Positions 1 through 8,129 of a DNA stretch of 48,953 bases are shown here, piece after piece. Made by a program: the position numbers and the translations under genes. The notes under the pieces were generated by a model that was given only the letters and a program-made list of their open reading frames with translations, had not been told where the DNA came from and did not search any database. Every line of letters begins with the position of its first letter. Position 1 is the first letter of the stretch. This DNA is from Erysipelotrichaceae bacterium (GTDB lineage Bacteria > Bacillota_I > Bacilli_A > Erysipelotrichales > Erysipelotrichaceae), in the NCBI GenBank assembly GCA_015058845.1, contig SVBO01000007.1:1-48953 (forward strand), read 5' to 3'.

Positions 1-894
1 AATGAGATCCGTGGATTTGGTCGTAAGAAACCATTACTTAATTTCTGTTTCTTAATGGGGGTACTTGGTATCATTGGTATGCCTATGTGGAATGGCTATA
101 TCTCTAAGACATTGATCCATGAGAGTATCGTAGAGTTTATTTGGTTATTTGAAGACTATACATTCTGGGCTAGATTCTTCCAAGTAGTAGAAGGTATCTT
201 CTTATTCTCTGGTGGTCTTACTGCTGCCTATATGACTAAGTTATATATCGCGATCTTCGTAGAGAAGAATCCGTATAAGCAAGAGAAAATGGATGCTAGC
301 AATGGTAAGTATATGAATCTTTTAAGTACATTTGCTTTAGTAGGTTCTGCTGTATTATTACCTATGATGGGTATGCTTCCCTACAAGATCATGAATGGTA
401 TTGCTGATCTAGGACAAGGATTTATGTTTGGACATGAACCAGCACATGCTGTTGATTACTTCTCATGGACAAATATCAAGGGTGGTCTAGCATCATTAGC
501 GATCGGTGCGATCGTATATATCTTCATCATTCGTATTTGTTTAATGGACAAGGATGAGAATGGTAATAGAGTCTATGTAGATATTTGGCCAGATTGGATC
601 GATCTAGAAGATGCGATCTATCGTCCTCTATTAATGGATGTTCTACCTGCTATTGGTGCATTCTTTGGTCGCATCTGTGATCGTTTTGTTGATTTCTTCT
701 TCTTCCTAGGAGGAGAGGTGGTCACGACTGAAGAAACAAGACCACATATATTTAAAGAATTCGCATTCATGCATAAGAAAACAAAAGTACAATCTATCCA
801 AAGACAGATCTCAACAAGTCTATCATTCAGCTTATTGTTATTCTGTATTGGTCTAGTATGTTCACTTGTATACTTATTATTCGTAGTACTATAA
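1..894 (+). CDS. Proton-conducting membrane transporter subunit (complex I NuoL/Mrp-antiporter type), 5'-truncated
   Basis: The reading frame is open from the first base, so the gene begins upstream of the window; 297 residues are visible. The visible part is the C-terminal portion of a polytopic membrane protein. It has a helix with the broken pattern GxPMWNGYISK (proline, then a buried lysine), typical of the late proton-channel helices of the NuoL/M/N, MrpA/D and HyfB family. It then has further hydrophobic helices at about residues 65-83, 110-128, 165-183 and a final one at the C-terminus (about 275-297). By family knowledge such subunits couple redox or ion gradients to proton or sodium movement across the cytoplasmic membrane. 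The partner complex (NADH dehydrogenase-like, hydrogenase or Mrp) cannot be decided because the neighbours lie outside the window. Two hairpins follow the stop. Confidence 0.75.
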   Translation, partial: NEIRGFGRKKPLLNFCFLMGVLGIIGMPMWNGYISKTLIHESIVEFIWLFEDYTFWARFFQVVEGIFLFSGGLTAAYMTKLYIAIFVEKNPYKQEKMDASNGKYMNLLSTFALVGSAVLLPMMGMLPYKIMNGIADLGQGFMFGHEPAHAVDYFSWTNIKGGLASLAIGAIVYIFIIRICLMDKDENGNRVYVDIWPDWIDLEDAIYRPLLMDVLPAIGAFFGRICDRFVDFFFFLGGEVVTTEETRPHIFKEFAFMHKKTKVQSIQRQISTSLSFSLLLFCIGLVCSLVYLLFVVL

Positions 895-901
895 GATATA
901 G

Positions 902-928
902 GGTGTTATCGATAAGATAGCACCTTTT
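902..928 (+). terminator. Rho-independent terminator after the proton-transporter gene
   Basis: Stem GGTGTTATC (902-910) pairs with GATAGCACC (916-924) with one G-U pair and a 5-base loop, followed directly by TTTT. It lies 8 bases after the stop codon. Confidence 0.8.
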
Positions 929-960
929 CTATTCTCTAAATGAATTAATTAAAGAGTTCA

Positions 961-988
961 AAAGTGTTGATATCATCAATACTTTTTT
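961..988 (+). terminator. Second hairpin terminator, in tandem
   Basis: Eleven-base stem AAAGTGTTGAT (961-971) with ATCAATACTTT (975-985), one G-U pair and a 3-base loop, running into a T tract. It backs up the first terminator and insulates the next gene. Confidence 0.65.
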
Positions 989-1051
989 ACTTTTACCATA
1001 TTTTGGAATCGATTCTATCCATTTTTTGTTATATTCAAAGAGCCTAAGTTA

Positions 1052-1060
1052 TGGTACAAT
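1052..1060 (+). promoter_or_regulatory. Extended -10 promoter for the glucosaminidase gene
   Basis: TGG followed by TACAAT at 1055-1060 forms an extended -10 element. The matching -35 region (about 1032-1037, TATTCA) is poor. The implied leader to the start codon at 1132 is about 65 bases and holds the palindrome TGTATATACA (about 1094-1104). Confidence 0.4.
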
Positions 1061-1131
1061 GGTTATCGTGGGGAAATAGCATGTTTACATCATGTGTATA
1101 TACATAATACGAAAGGAGTGTATGAATAGAT

Positions 1132-4100
1132 ATGAAAAGAATAGCAAAGATCATACTAACGATAGCATTGATCTTTACCTCTCTATCATCCATATATGCC
1201 ACAAATTCATCAAGTTCTACTAGAGCAGCAGATGAACAGATCACAGTGGATTGGTGTGGTGTAGGTCAGTTTGCTACTGCCTATGCTGTCAACCAAGGAT
1301 ATGTATCAGCACCAACATCCAATGATCCTAATATCAGATCAGCTAAGAAAGCGTATATCGAAGATGGGTGTTATGATAGCTACAATGAAGCAGTAGCTAG
1401 AGCAGAGTCTATGGATGGGGACGAGGAAGAAGTACCTATCGTAATAGCATTGAGTAGTAATGGAGAGAGAATTGCCTATGCTAAGTATGGGGTGATCTAT
1501 CTAAACAATAGCTCATCTAGTGCTACATTCGGGATCTATACAGAACCAAACTCAGTATTACGTAAAACATATGTCAATGCTACTAGTCAACAAGATGCAC
1601 TATTAGTAGACATGGCAAATATCGGTTGGGCCAAGATCACCATGGCAGGTGTCACAGGATATCTAAAGCTAACGAATGCTTCTGGTACATTCATCCATGA
1701 GATCATTCCATTACCTTTCCTAGATATCACAACTACTGAATACGATGACGCATTCTTTGAAGGATATCGCATTACTCGTTATGGAGCATCAGCAACAGAT
1801 TCTACTGCTATGTTCTTAGAAGTATTACAAGGAACAAGAAACTCTTATCTATCTCATAGTGGACTAGCAGATAAACCTAGATTCATGGATGAGGAGGAAG
1901 TATATTATAGCTATGATGGGCATTATTTCTATGATAACTTAGTAGACATGATCGATGATGCTCGTGAAGAGAGTTATGATTATGCTTTAAACGATGAACC
2001 ATATTATAACTATTACCAATATCTACCAGCCCGTGGAAAGACTAATATGTCTGCCACTGATTTCAATACCTTCTTGATCACGAATAAACCAACTGCTGGA
2101 GATCAAGTAACTTATTGTTATACAAGTAGTGGGAATACAACTGGGTGTAGTAGTTCTCATGCGTATAAGTATAGTGGTCCTTCTTCTATTCTATATAACA
2201 ATGCAGAGGCTTTCTTACAAGGACAAGATAACTATGGTGTTAATGCAGCTATGATCTATGTGAAGGCTGCTTTAGAAGGTGCTTATGGAATGTCTACGAT
2301 CGCTCGTGCTAAATACAATCCATTTGGTGTCAATGCCGTAGACTCAGCTCCATTCTCTTCCGCGACTAAGTATAGTAGTGTATATGAAGGGGTAGAGAGT
2401 CAATTCAAGAAAGTGATTTCTCTTGGATATGCGAATCCATATGATAGTGGAGGAAGATATAATGGAAGTCATACAGGAGATAAGAATTCTGGTATGAACA
2501 CTTTATATGCTTCTGATCCTAACTGGGGTTTCAAATTAGCTTCTTTATATCGTTCTTTAGATATTATGAGTGGCTTTAAGGATATAAACTACTATCAATT
2601 AGCAGTTACAACAACTCCTAAGGCAGTGATCTATGAAGATAGTAGTGCTAAGAAAGAGAAAGTAGTCTTACAGCATTATAATACGATCAATAACTATGTA
2701 TTTGATAACGTAGATATTCCTCTTATCATTGTAGATAGTGTTACTAAGAATGGTAAGAAGATGTATAAGGTAGTAGTGGATACTCCTAGTGATCAAAGTA
2801 ATGGATATTACTACTATGATTCTGCGGATTATGGGTATATCTATGCTTCTGATGTATACTTGATCAATGAGGCTAGAGATGGCTATCAGGATCCGAAGGA
2901 TGTAGGAGATAGTAATGTAAGTACGACTGTTAGTATTGAGACATTTGAAACTCCGATCGTAGTAAGTAACAGTACTTCTACGAAGTTATATGATTCTTAT
3001 CGTACAGATATCGTATCTGGATATACTTCTATTTCTAAGGGATTAGAATTTGTAGCTGTCCGTGCTGCTACAACAAATAATACTAAGTATTATGAAGTGA
3101 TCGTAGATTATACTAAGTCTCCCTATCGTACGCAATGGATGTTAGCCAAGGATGCGAAGGTCGAAGAGGATGTTTCGCTAGTGATCACACAGGCTTCTTC
3201 TTTAAATTGTCGTGAGAGTGCTAGTACTAAGAGTGAGAGTCTTGGTTTAGTAAAGACAGAGCGATCTCCTATGATCTATGTAGGTAAGACTACTGGAGAT
3301 ACTGTGAATGGAGAGAGTACTTGGTATAAGGTGTTATTTGACCCTATGAATGAGGAAGTGGGGTATATTTCTGGAGCCTATGCTACATTACAATCTTCTG
3401 GAGAAGATACGAGTGGAGATGTAGGGAATGAAGGAAATGGTGGTACTTCTTCTGTACCAGTGAGTCCTAGTGAGAAGACTGATAACATTGTGTACAATCT
3501 CTTCTTCAATGAGCAGTTATATGTATTTGGTACTGGTGTGGTAGAAGGCGTAAATACACCAAGTATTACTTCTGCTTTATATGAAGTAGTATTTACTGCT
3601 AAGGATGGTACTAAGTATACATATCCACTAGCCGCTGCTACGAATAGTGAGTCCTTATCGAACAGTGATATCTTTAATCCTAATGGTACCTATGATTATA
3701 CATATTCTTGGTATGAGGGTAGTATCAATTTCATGGCTGTGGGTAAGAATGGTATCGAATTAGTATCTTTACCTAGTGGTACTTATACGATGGAGGTATC
3801 AGTCAATGCGAATGGTAATGTATCCACATTCCCTATGGTGAATGGTAAGGGAATTCTTCTTGCTAGTAAGGTAAATGTAGGGGATTCTATGACGTATACT
3901 CTTACTATGAATGAGTATGGAGAGATGTCTATTGTGATCGAGAATAGTGCTTCTGGTGAGTTAGATCTAAGTGATTATACGAATGATAAGTTAGATGTAT
4001 ATCCGAATTCTCGTGTGACTAGTATGTCTTATAGTAATGGTGTGTTGAATCTAGAGGGATATGCTTTCATTAAGGATCGTAGTGTTTCTACTAGTGATTA

Positions 4101-4494
4101 TAAGTGGTTATGGCGTGAAGTCATCTTCGTAAATGAAGATAATTCTTCTCGTGACTATGCATATCGTGCGAGTGTAACTCCGATCAATAAGGGTTCTTTC
4201 TTAACTAGTAATAAGACGTTGAATCCTACTGGTAAGTATAGTTATGCTATGGCTACTTATAAAGTATCTGCTAATATCAAATCTATTAATAACTATGATC
4301 AGAAGCCTAGTTCTATTGCACCTGGTAAGTATCGTGTGTATGTACGTTGTAGTGATGGTGTGAATGGTAAGTTATTCCCACTGAAGGACTTAACGTTGAG
4401 TGATGGTACTAACCTAGAGAATACTGGTAAGTTACCTAGTGGGTTTGAGGTCATTGATCAGACTTCTCGTGAGTTGAGATTGGTAGTACAATAG
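1132..4494 (+). CDS. Secreted cell-wall hydrolase: glucosaminidase domain, SH3-like domains, duplicated C-terminal beta domain
   Basis: A 1120-residue protein with a clear signal peptide (MKRIAKIILTIALIF..., cleavage near residue 23). Residues about 24-300 are an unassigned Ser/Thr/Tyr-rich region. Residues about 340-480 match the glucosaminidase/LytF-like fold: an ALEGAYGMS motif with probable catalytic Glu382 and the companion YNPFG motif, analogous to ESGWGTS...NLFG in the family. SH3-like modules follow at about 485-600, 600-680 and 682-757, then a Gly/Ser linker (about 758-783). Two copies of a roughly 160-residue beta domain (about 784-945 and 957-1115) end the protein. It probably cleaves peptidoglycan glycan strands at the surface. 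There is no LPXTG motif, so binding is presumably through the repeats. AAAGGAG lies 13 bases before ATG 1132; ATG 1122 is better spaced but opens a short dead frame, whereas 1132 gives the signal peptide. Confidence 0.85.
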   Translation: MKRIAKIILTIALIFTSLSSIYATNSSSSTRAADEQITVDWCGVGQFATAYAVNQGYVSAPTSNDPNIRSAKKAYIEDGCYDSYNEAVARAESMDGDEEEVPIVIALSSNGERIAYAKYGVIYLNNSSSSATFGIYTEPNSVLRKTYVNATSQQDALLVDMANIGWAKITMAGVTGYLKLTNASGTFIHEIIPLPFLDITTTEYDDAFFEGYRITRYGASATDSTAMFLEVLQGTRNSYLSHSGLADKPRFMDEEEVYYSYDGHYFYDNLVDMIDDAREESYDYALNDEPYYNYYQYLPARGKTNMSATDFNTFLITNKPTAGDQVTYCYTSSGNTTGCSSSHAYKYSGPSSILYNNAEAFLQGQDNYGVNAAMIYVKAALEGAYGMSTIARAKYNPFGVNAVDSAPFSSATKYSSVYEGVESQFKKVISLGYANPYDSGGRYNGSHTGDKNSGMNTLYASDPNWGFKLASLYRSLDIMSGFKDINYYQLAVTTTPKAVIYEDSSAKKEKVVLQHYNTINNYVFDNVDIPLIIVDSVTKNGKKMYKVVVDTPSDQSNGYYYYDSADYGYIYASDVYLINEARDGYQDPKDVGDSNVSTTVSIETFETPIVVSNSTSTKLYDSYRTDIVSGYTSISKGLEFVAVRAATTNNTKYYEVIVDYTKSPYRTQWMLAKDAKVEEDVSLVITQASSLNCRESASTKSESLGLVKTERSPMIYVGKTTGDTVNGESTWYKVLFDPMNEEVGYISGAYATLQSSGEDTSGDVGNEGNGGTSSVPVSPSEKTDNIVYNLFFNEQLYVFGTGVVEGVNTPSITSALYEVVFTAKDGTKYTYPLAAATNSESLSNSDIFNPNGTYDYTYSWYEGSINFMAVGKNGIELVSLPSGTYTMEVSVNANGNVSTFPMVNGKGILLASKVNVGDSMTYTLTMNEYGEMSIVIENSASGELDLSDYTNDKLDVYPNSRVTSMSYSNGVLNLEGYAFIKDRSVSTSDYKWLWREVIFVNEDNSSRDYAYRASVTPINKGSFLTSNKTLNPTGKYSYAMATYKVSANIKSINNYDQKPSSIAPGKYRVYVRCSDGVNGKLFPLKDLTLSDGTNLENTGKLPSGFEVIDQTSRELRLVVQ

Positions 4495-4508
4495 AGAATA
4501 ATGAAAAT

Positions 4509-4536
4509 AAGAGCGTATGATGACATACGCTCTTTT
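4509..4536. terminator. Bidirectional terminator between convergent genes
   Basis: Perfect 11-base stem AAGAGCGTATG (4509-4519) with CATACGCTCTT (4524-4534) and a 4-base loop, T-rich on the plus-strand exit and with a matching A/T tract on the other side. It serves the hydrolase gene and the convergent glycosyltransferase gene. Confidence 0.85.
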
Positions 4537-4544
4537 ACTATACC

Positions 4545-5519
4545 TTAATACCCACAAACCTTTGCAATAAACATAACTACCTTACTAGATAAATAACTAT
4601 GCATGATCATATTACAAATAAGTTTCTCTTTCTTGGATAGATAAGGATTCTTAACATATTCTGGATAATTCTTACTCACGAAACTAGTGATCTCACGATA
4701 CTTAGCTAATAGATCAGTTTGTCCTTGATAATGCGCAAACTTTCTACCGATCGTAGAATACAACAGATCATGTACTGCATTCTTCTCAAGAATCAATCTA
4801 TACGTATCATACATACCATTCAAACGAAAATCCTCTAAGATCTTCTCTTGAATAGGAAGCATATCAAAGATCTTATCATTGAAAGTCATTGTAGTAGATC
4901 CCACTCTTTGATAATGGAAATACCCATGCTCAGTATCTAACTTAGTAACCTTACGTAACTTAGGAAACAACATACTTACAAAATGATTATCTTCAAATAC
5001 TAGACCGATCGGGAAACGAACATCTTTCACTAATTCACTACGATATAAACGAGAATGTGGTGCTAACGTTAAGTAAAGACAAGCTTCCTTATTGACCTGT
5101 AGATCATACTCATTGATCTTAAGACTAGTCTGATAAGGTTTACGCCATGTCTTGGTATCATTTGCGAAATATTGTGTAGTCTCAATGATATCCTGATCTA
5201 GAATATGCTCTACCATTTCAGCGATCATATTCTGATCAATATAATCATCTCCATCTACAAATAGTACATACTCACCAGTAATCATATCTAGCCCCACATT
5301 ACGAGCCCCGCTTACTCCACGATTCGCAATATGAAGCACATGTAATCTCTCATCCTCATATTCATCTAACAATCTACCTGTAGCATCCGTACTCCCATCA
5401 TCGATCACAATAACTTGTAAGTTCGTATACGTAGAACCCAAGATAGAATCAATACAACGATTGATATACTTCTCAATATTATATGCTGCTACAATTACAC
5501 TGACCGTAACCACAAACAT
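4545..5519 (-). CDS. Family 2 glycosyltransferase
   Basis: A 324-residue GT-A enzyme. The N-terminal half carries the GT2 landmarks: SVIVAAYN at the start, IDDGSTD (nucleotide-binding acid), RGVSGARN, and the metal-binding DXD-type motif DGDD. The C-terminal 100 residues resemble the gene at 11850 (both end in a YPE..KNP.LS/TSKEK block), so the two are probable paralogs. It likely transfers a sugar to a lipid-linked or surface glycan at the cytoplasmic face of the membrane; donor and acceptor are unknown. It is the last gene of the minus-strand group starting at 8005 and lies 40 bases after the CPBP gene. The start fits the family, with the fold beginning a few residues in; the ribosome site (GTGAGGG) is modest. 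Confidence 0.85.
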   Translation of the reverse strand: MFVVTVSVIVAAYNIEKYINRCIDSILGSTYTNLQVIVIDDGSTDATGRLLDEYEDERLHVLHIANRGVSGARNVGLDMITGEYVLFVDGDDYIDQNMIAEMVEHILDQDIIETTQYFANDTKTWRKPYQTSLKINEYDLQVNKEACLYLTLAPHSRLYRSELVKDVRFPIGLVFEDNHFVSMLFPKLRKVTKLDTEHGYFHYQRVGSTTMTFNDKIFDMLPIQEKILEDFRLNGMYDTYRLILEKNAVHDLLYSTIGRKFAHYQGQTDLLAKYREITSFVSKNYPEYVKNPYLSKKEKLICNMIMHSYLSSKVVMFIAKVCGY

Positions 5520-5559
5520 CCCTCACCATCTGTAAACAAAGTGTACCATACTCTAACCA

Positions 5560-6246
5560 CTAAATAAACCCGAAAAGTATAAAACCGACCGTATTGATCG
5601 CAAAGTTCGCAAACATATGCACCAACCAAGAAGGATAAATAGTACCACAATGATCATTGAGAACATTAAAGATACAACCCCCTACAAATAACCCTAACAT
5701 TGCTAACACATATATATACCAACTAAACCAACCACTCGTCATACCCACATGATACATAGCAAATAAAATGGCACTGAAAACACAAGCAAACTTACTATTC
5801 GTCTCACTCTTCAAGATCATATATGCATACCCCCTAAAGAAGAACTCCTCCAACAAAGAATTCACGAAAGAGATATACACCGCTACATATACAAAGTTCT
5901 CAGCAGTGACTCTCATACCAGAAGCAAGAGAATCTTGAATCAAAGAGAGATCAATGAAATTACGAAAGATCATATAAGCCACCATGATCACCACATATAC
6001 ACCCATACCCAGTAAAAGAGCATTCACTAGATCTTTCCTCTTCCAAACAAATATACTACGCATCAACGCCTTATTCCTCTCGCTCCTATCCACTAAGAAA
6101 TACCCAAGAGGAACGATCAGAAATAAACAGATCTTGATACAAGACTTCACAAAGTAGGTAGGTGCTATAACACCATCCACATAACTCATCAACAAAGAAG
6201 AAAACAACACAGACAGTATAATATACCACTTATTTCCTCGTCTCAT
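5560..6246 (-). CDS. CPBP-family intramembrane metalloprotease
   Basis: A 228-residue polytopic membrane protein with the three CPBP/Abi (PF02517) motifs: EEFFFRGY (paired glutamates and arginine), a helix with YHVGM (first histidine), and a late VHMFANF (second histidine). These are the active-site residues of Rce1-type membrane proteases. In Bacillota such proteins often act in peptide maturation or self-immunity to bacteriocins. The frame stays open to 6294, but ATG 6246 is preceded at ideal distance by AGGAGGG, and starting there also removes an overlap with the EamA gene ending at 6255, so I place the start at 6246. Substrate unknown; no bacteriocin gene is seen nearby. Confidence 0.85.
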   Translation of the reverse strand: MRRGNKWYIILSVLFSSLLMSYVDGVIAPTYFVKSCIKICLFLIVPLGYFLVDRSERNKALMRSIFVWKRKDLVNALLLGMGVYVVIMVAYMIFRNFIDLSLIQDSLASGMRVTAENFVYVAVYISFVNSLLEEFFFRGYAYMILKSETNSKFACVFSAILFAMYHVGMTSGWFSWYIYVLAMLGLFVGGCIFNVLNDHCGTIYPSWLVHMFANFAINTVGFILFGFI

Positions 6247-6254
6247 ACACCCTC

Positions 6255-7082
6255 CTAAACATTTAATAGCCCCATAGCTACCAAGATCAAACAAAGCGCT
6301 ATCTTCTTCTTACGACTCACGATCTCATGGAACAATAACACCCCACACAAAGAGATCACCACGATCGTTGCTACACTATACATCGGATATACAAGTACAG
6401 CTGGAATACTACTAAGCGCTAATAATAAGAACCTAGCAGAGAAATAATTCGGAATTCCTATAATACACCCAAAGATCATATCCTTACCAGTGATCTTCTT
6501 CTTCCCCATAATCGCTAGTACTAGAGATAGTAAGAAAGCAAAGAAGAAGGTAAGTAACAGATACATATCTCGCTCGTCCCCACTACCGATCTTATCAAAG
6601 ATATTCGCAGTAGAATCAGAAATACCACTGATCACTAATAACACCAATAACCATAACTTCTTATTCCCCTCATGAATAGAATCCTTCTCAAAATGGATCA
6701 GAATGATCGCTAGGATCGAAAGAATGATCCCTAAGACTTGTGTCCAACTAGGAGACTCCTTAAAGATCACAATAGCCATAAGTGTAGGGATCAACACCCC
6801 AAGCTTCATGAATGTAGAAGAGAGAACGATCCCGTTATACTTCATATTCATCTTAAGATATACGAAGCTTACCAAATATAAGATCCCACTGATCACACCT
6901 AGACCAAATGTTACGGAAGAAACAGATAGAGAAAGCTCTTCCATGAATACATATGACAACACAGTACAGATCAGATAATTCGCCATGAACATCCCCATCT
7001 GATTCTCCACATACTTCTCACTCAAACGCATAATGATCGAGATAATAGAACTACTCAAAATAGCCAGTACTAAATAAAACAT
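6255..7082 (-). CDS. EamA/DMT-superfamily transporter
   Basis: A 275-residue, very hydrophobic protein with about ten predicted helices arranged as two repeated halves of five, the plan of the drug/metabolite transporter (EamA) family. The first half begins with a helix followed by SEKYVENQMG and the second half repeats the pattern (SGISDSTANIFDK...). It probably exports or imports a small metabolite across the cytoplasmic membrane; the substrate cannot be read from sequence. It lies 5 bases after the oxidoreductase gene (stop at 7088), with GAGGAG overlapping that stop as its ribosome site. This implies co-transcription and translational coupling. The last residues overlap the alternative, rejected start of the CPBP gene. 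Confidence 0.8.
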   Translation of the reverse strand: MFYLVLAILSSSIISIIMRLSEKYVENQMGMFMANYLICTVLSYVFMEELSLSVSSVTFGLGVISGILYLVSFVYLKMNMKYNGIVLSSTFMKLGVLIPTLMAIVIFKESPSWTQVLGIILSILAIILIHFEKDSIHEGNKKLWLLVLLVISGISDSTANIFDKIGSGDERDMYLLLTFFFAFLLSLVLAIMGKKKITGKDMIFGCIIGIPNYFSARFLLLALSSIPAVLVYPMYSVATIVVISLCGVLLFHEIVSRKKKIALCLILVAMGLLNV

Positions 7083-7087
7083 ATACC

Positions 7088-8005
7088 TTACTCCTCATCT
7101 ATATTCACCCAGAATGTCTGATGACCAAACCCTAAACAACCCTCTACATCATCCTGATAAGTCACATGGATCTCCTCATCTTCTCCCACACTGATATTAG
7201 AGATATATACTCTCTGAGCATATTCCTCTAACGTAGAAGCTATCTTACCACAACGAACTAAACTAGCGTAATTCTCCGCAATAGCTTCCTCTAATTCTCT
7301 GACATATTTCCCTGAAACTAAATATTCCTCTACTAAAGAGATCCTACCTCTCATCACAGCCTGATCCTCTACGACCCTAATAGACACCAGAATATCCTCA
7401 TACCTAGCACACAAATACTTACCACGATACACAAAGTCAGTCAGAATATCACTCTCTACCACCAACTCATTATTCTCTCTATACACAAACTCCAAGATCT
7501 CATCCCTGATCTCCTGGATGTCTAAGACACTATCTCGTAACCCCATATCATACTTATGTCTCTCAATACCCAGTACATGATCAGTATACCGAGTACTTAC
7601 GAACCACTTACTCAAACAAGGAAGAAAGTCTGGATACTCTTCCTCACTACCATATACCCCAATAATATATAACTTCGCTAAGAAGGCATCATACAATTCC
7701 TCATGAGTCATGAAGAAGTCTTGACTACGCTCATTAAATAAGAAATATAAAGAAGAAGGATTCCCACAATACATCGGAACAATTAAAACAACCTTCTCAC
7801 AATCCATCATGATCTTATATAAAGAATGCACATCATCTCTATGATACTTACAAACATCAAAGAAACACTCATACTCACACCCATAACACCCATGAATAGT
7901 AAGCTTTCGAAAACAAGCTACTCGATCATCTTCTTCACACAAGAACCTAGCGATCTGATCACAATTCCCATTCTCTCTCCCAGAGAAACTCACCAATAAC
8001 TTCAT
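7088..8005 (-). CDS. Flavodoxin-fold NAD(P)H-dependent oxidoreductase with an extra C-terminal domain
   Basis: A 305-residue protein. Residues 1-180 look like the NADPH-dependent FMN reductase/iron-sulfur flavoprotein group: LLVSFSGRENGNC (phosphate-binding loop), a cysteine cluster GCYGCEYECFFDVC (spacing CX2CX3CX4C), YHRDDV, and VPMYCGNPSSL. The cluster resembles but does not exactly match the CX2CX2CX4-7C iron-sulfur motif of Isf. Residues about 190-305 form an acidic domain I do not recognise. Upstream, AGGAG sits 7-8 bases before ATG 8005; the in-frame ATG at 8023 has no such site, so 8005 is preferred. It is the first gene of the minus-strand group and is divergent from the glycan operon. 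Confidence 0.7.
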   Translation of the reverse strand: MKLLVSFSGRENGNCDQIARFLCEEDDRVACFRKLTIHGCYGCEYECFFDVCKYHRDDVHSLYKIMMDCEKVVLIVPMYCGNPSSLYFLFNERSQDFFMTHEELYDAFLAKLYIIGVYGSEEEYPDFLPCLSKWFVSTRYTDHVLGIERHKYDMGLRDSVLDIQEIRDEILEFVYRENNELVVESDILTDFVYRGKYLCARYEDILVSIRVVEDQAVMRGRISLVEEYLVSGKYVRELEEAIAENYASLVRCGKIASTLEEYAQRVYISNISVGEDEEIHVTYQDDVEGCLGFGHQTFWVNIDEE

Positions 8006-8026
8006 ACCATCACTCCTGTACATATC

Positions 8027-8055
8027 ATTATATCACAATTCACAGATACTTAAGA
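8027..8055 (-). promoter_or_regulatory. Promoter for the minus-strand group at 8005
   Basis: On the minus strand, TGA followed by TATAAT (8032-8027) is an extended -10. TTCTTA (8055-8050) sits 18 bases upstream as a weak -35. It lies back-to-back with the glycan-operon promoter. Confidence 0.55.
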
Positions 8056-8095
8056 ATCCCTTCATATTTCTTATATTCAATTTACAATGATTCAT

Positions 8096-8103
8096 GGTAT
8101 AAT
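8096..8103 (+). promoter_or_regulatory. Extended -10 promoter of the glycan operon
   Basis: TGG lies directly before a perfect TATAAT at 8098-8103, 26 bases ahead of the first start codon. No convincing -35 is present, consistent with an extended -10 promoter. Confidence 0.55.
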
Positions 8104-8129
8104 AACTAGAGTATTATAAGAGGTGTATT

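Noticed and set aside
1122-1221. Short frame starting at ATG 1122, well spaced from the ribosome site of the hydrolase
   Set aside because: It ends after about 33 codons with no recognisable features, whereas ATG 1132 opens a signal peptide; at most a leader effect.
1044-1244. 66-codon minus-strand frame over the hydrolase promoter and signal peptide
   Set aside because: It overlaps the promoter and start of a convincing secreted protein and has no family match or ribosome site; it is antisense shadow.
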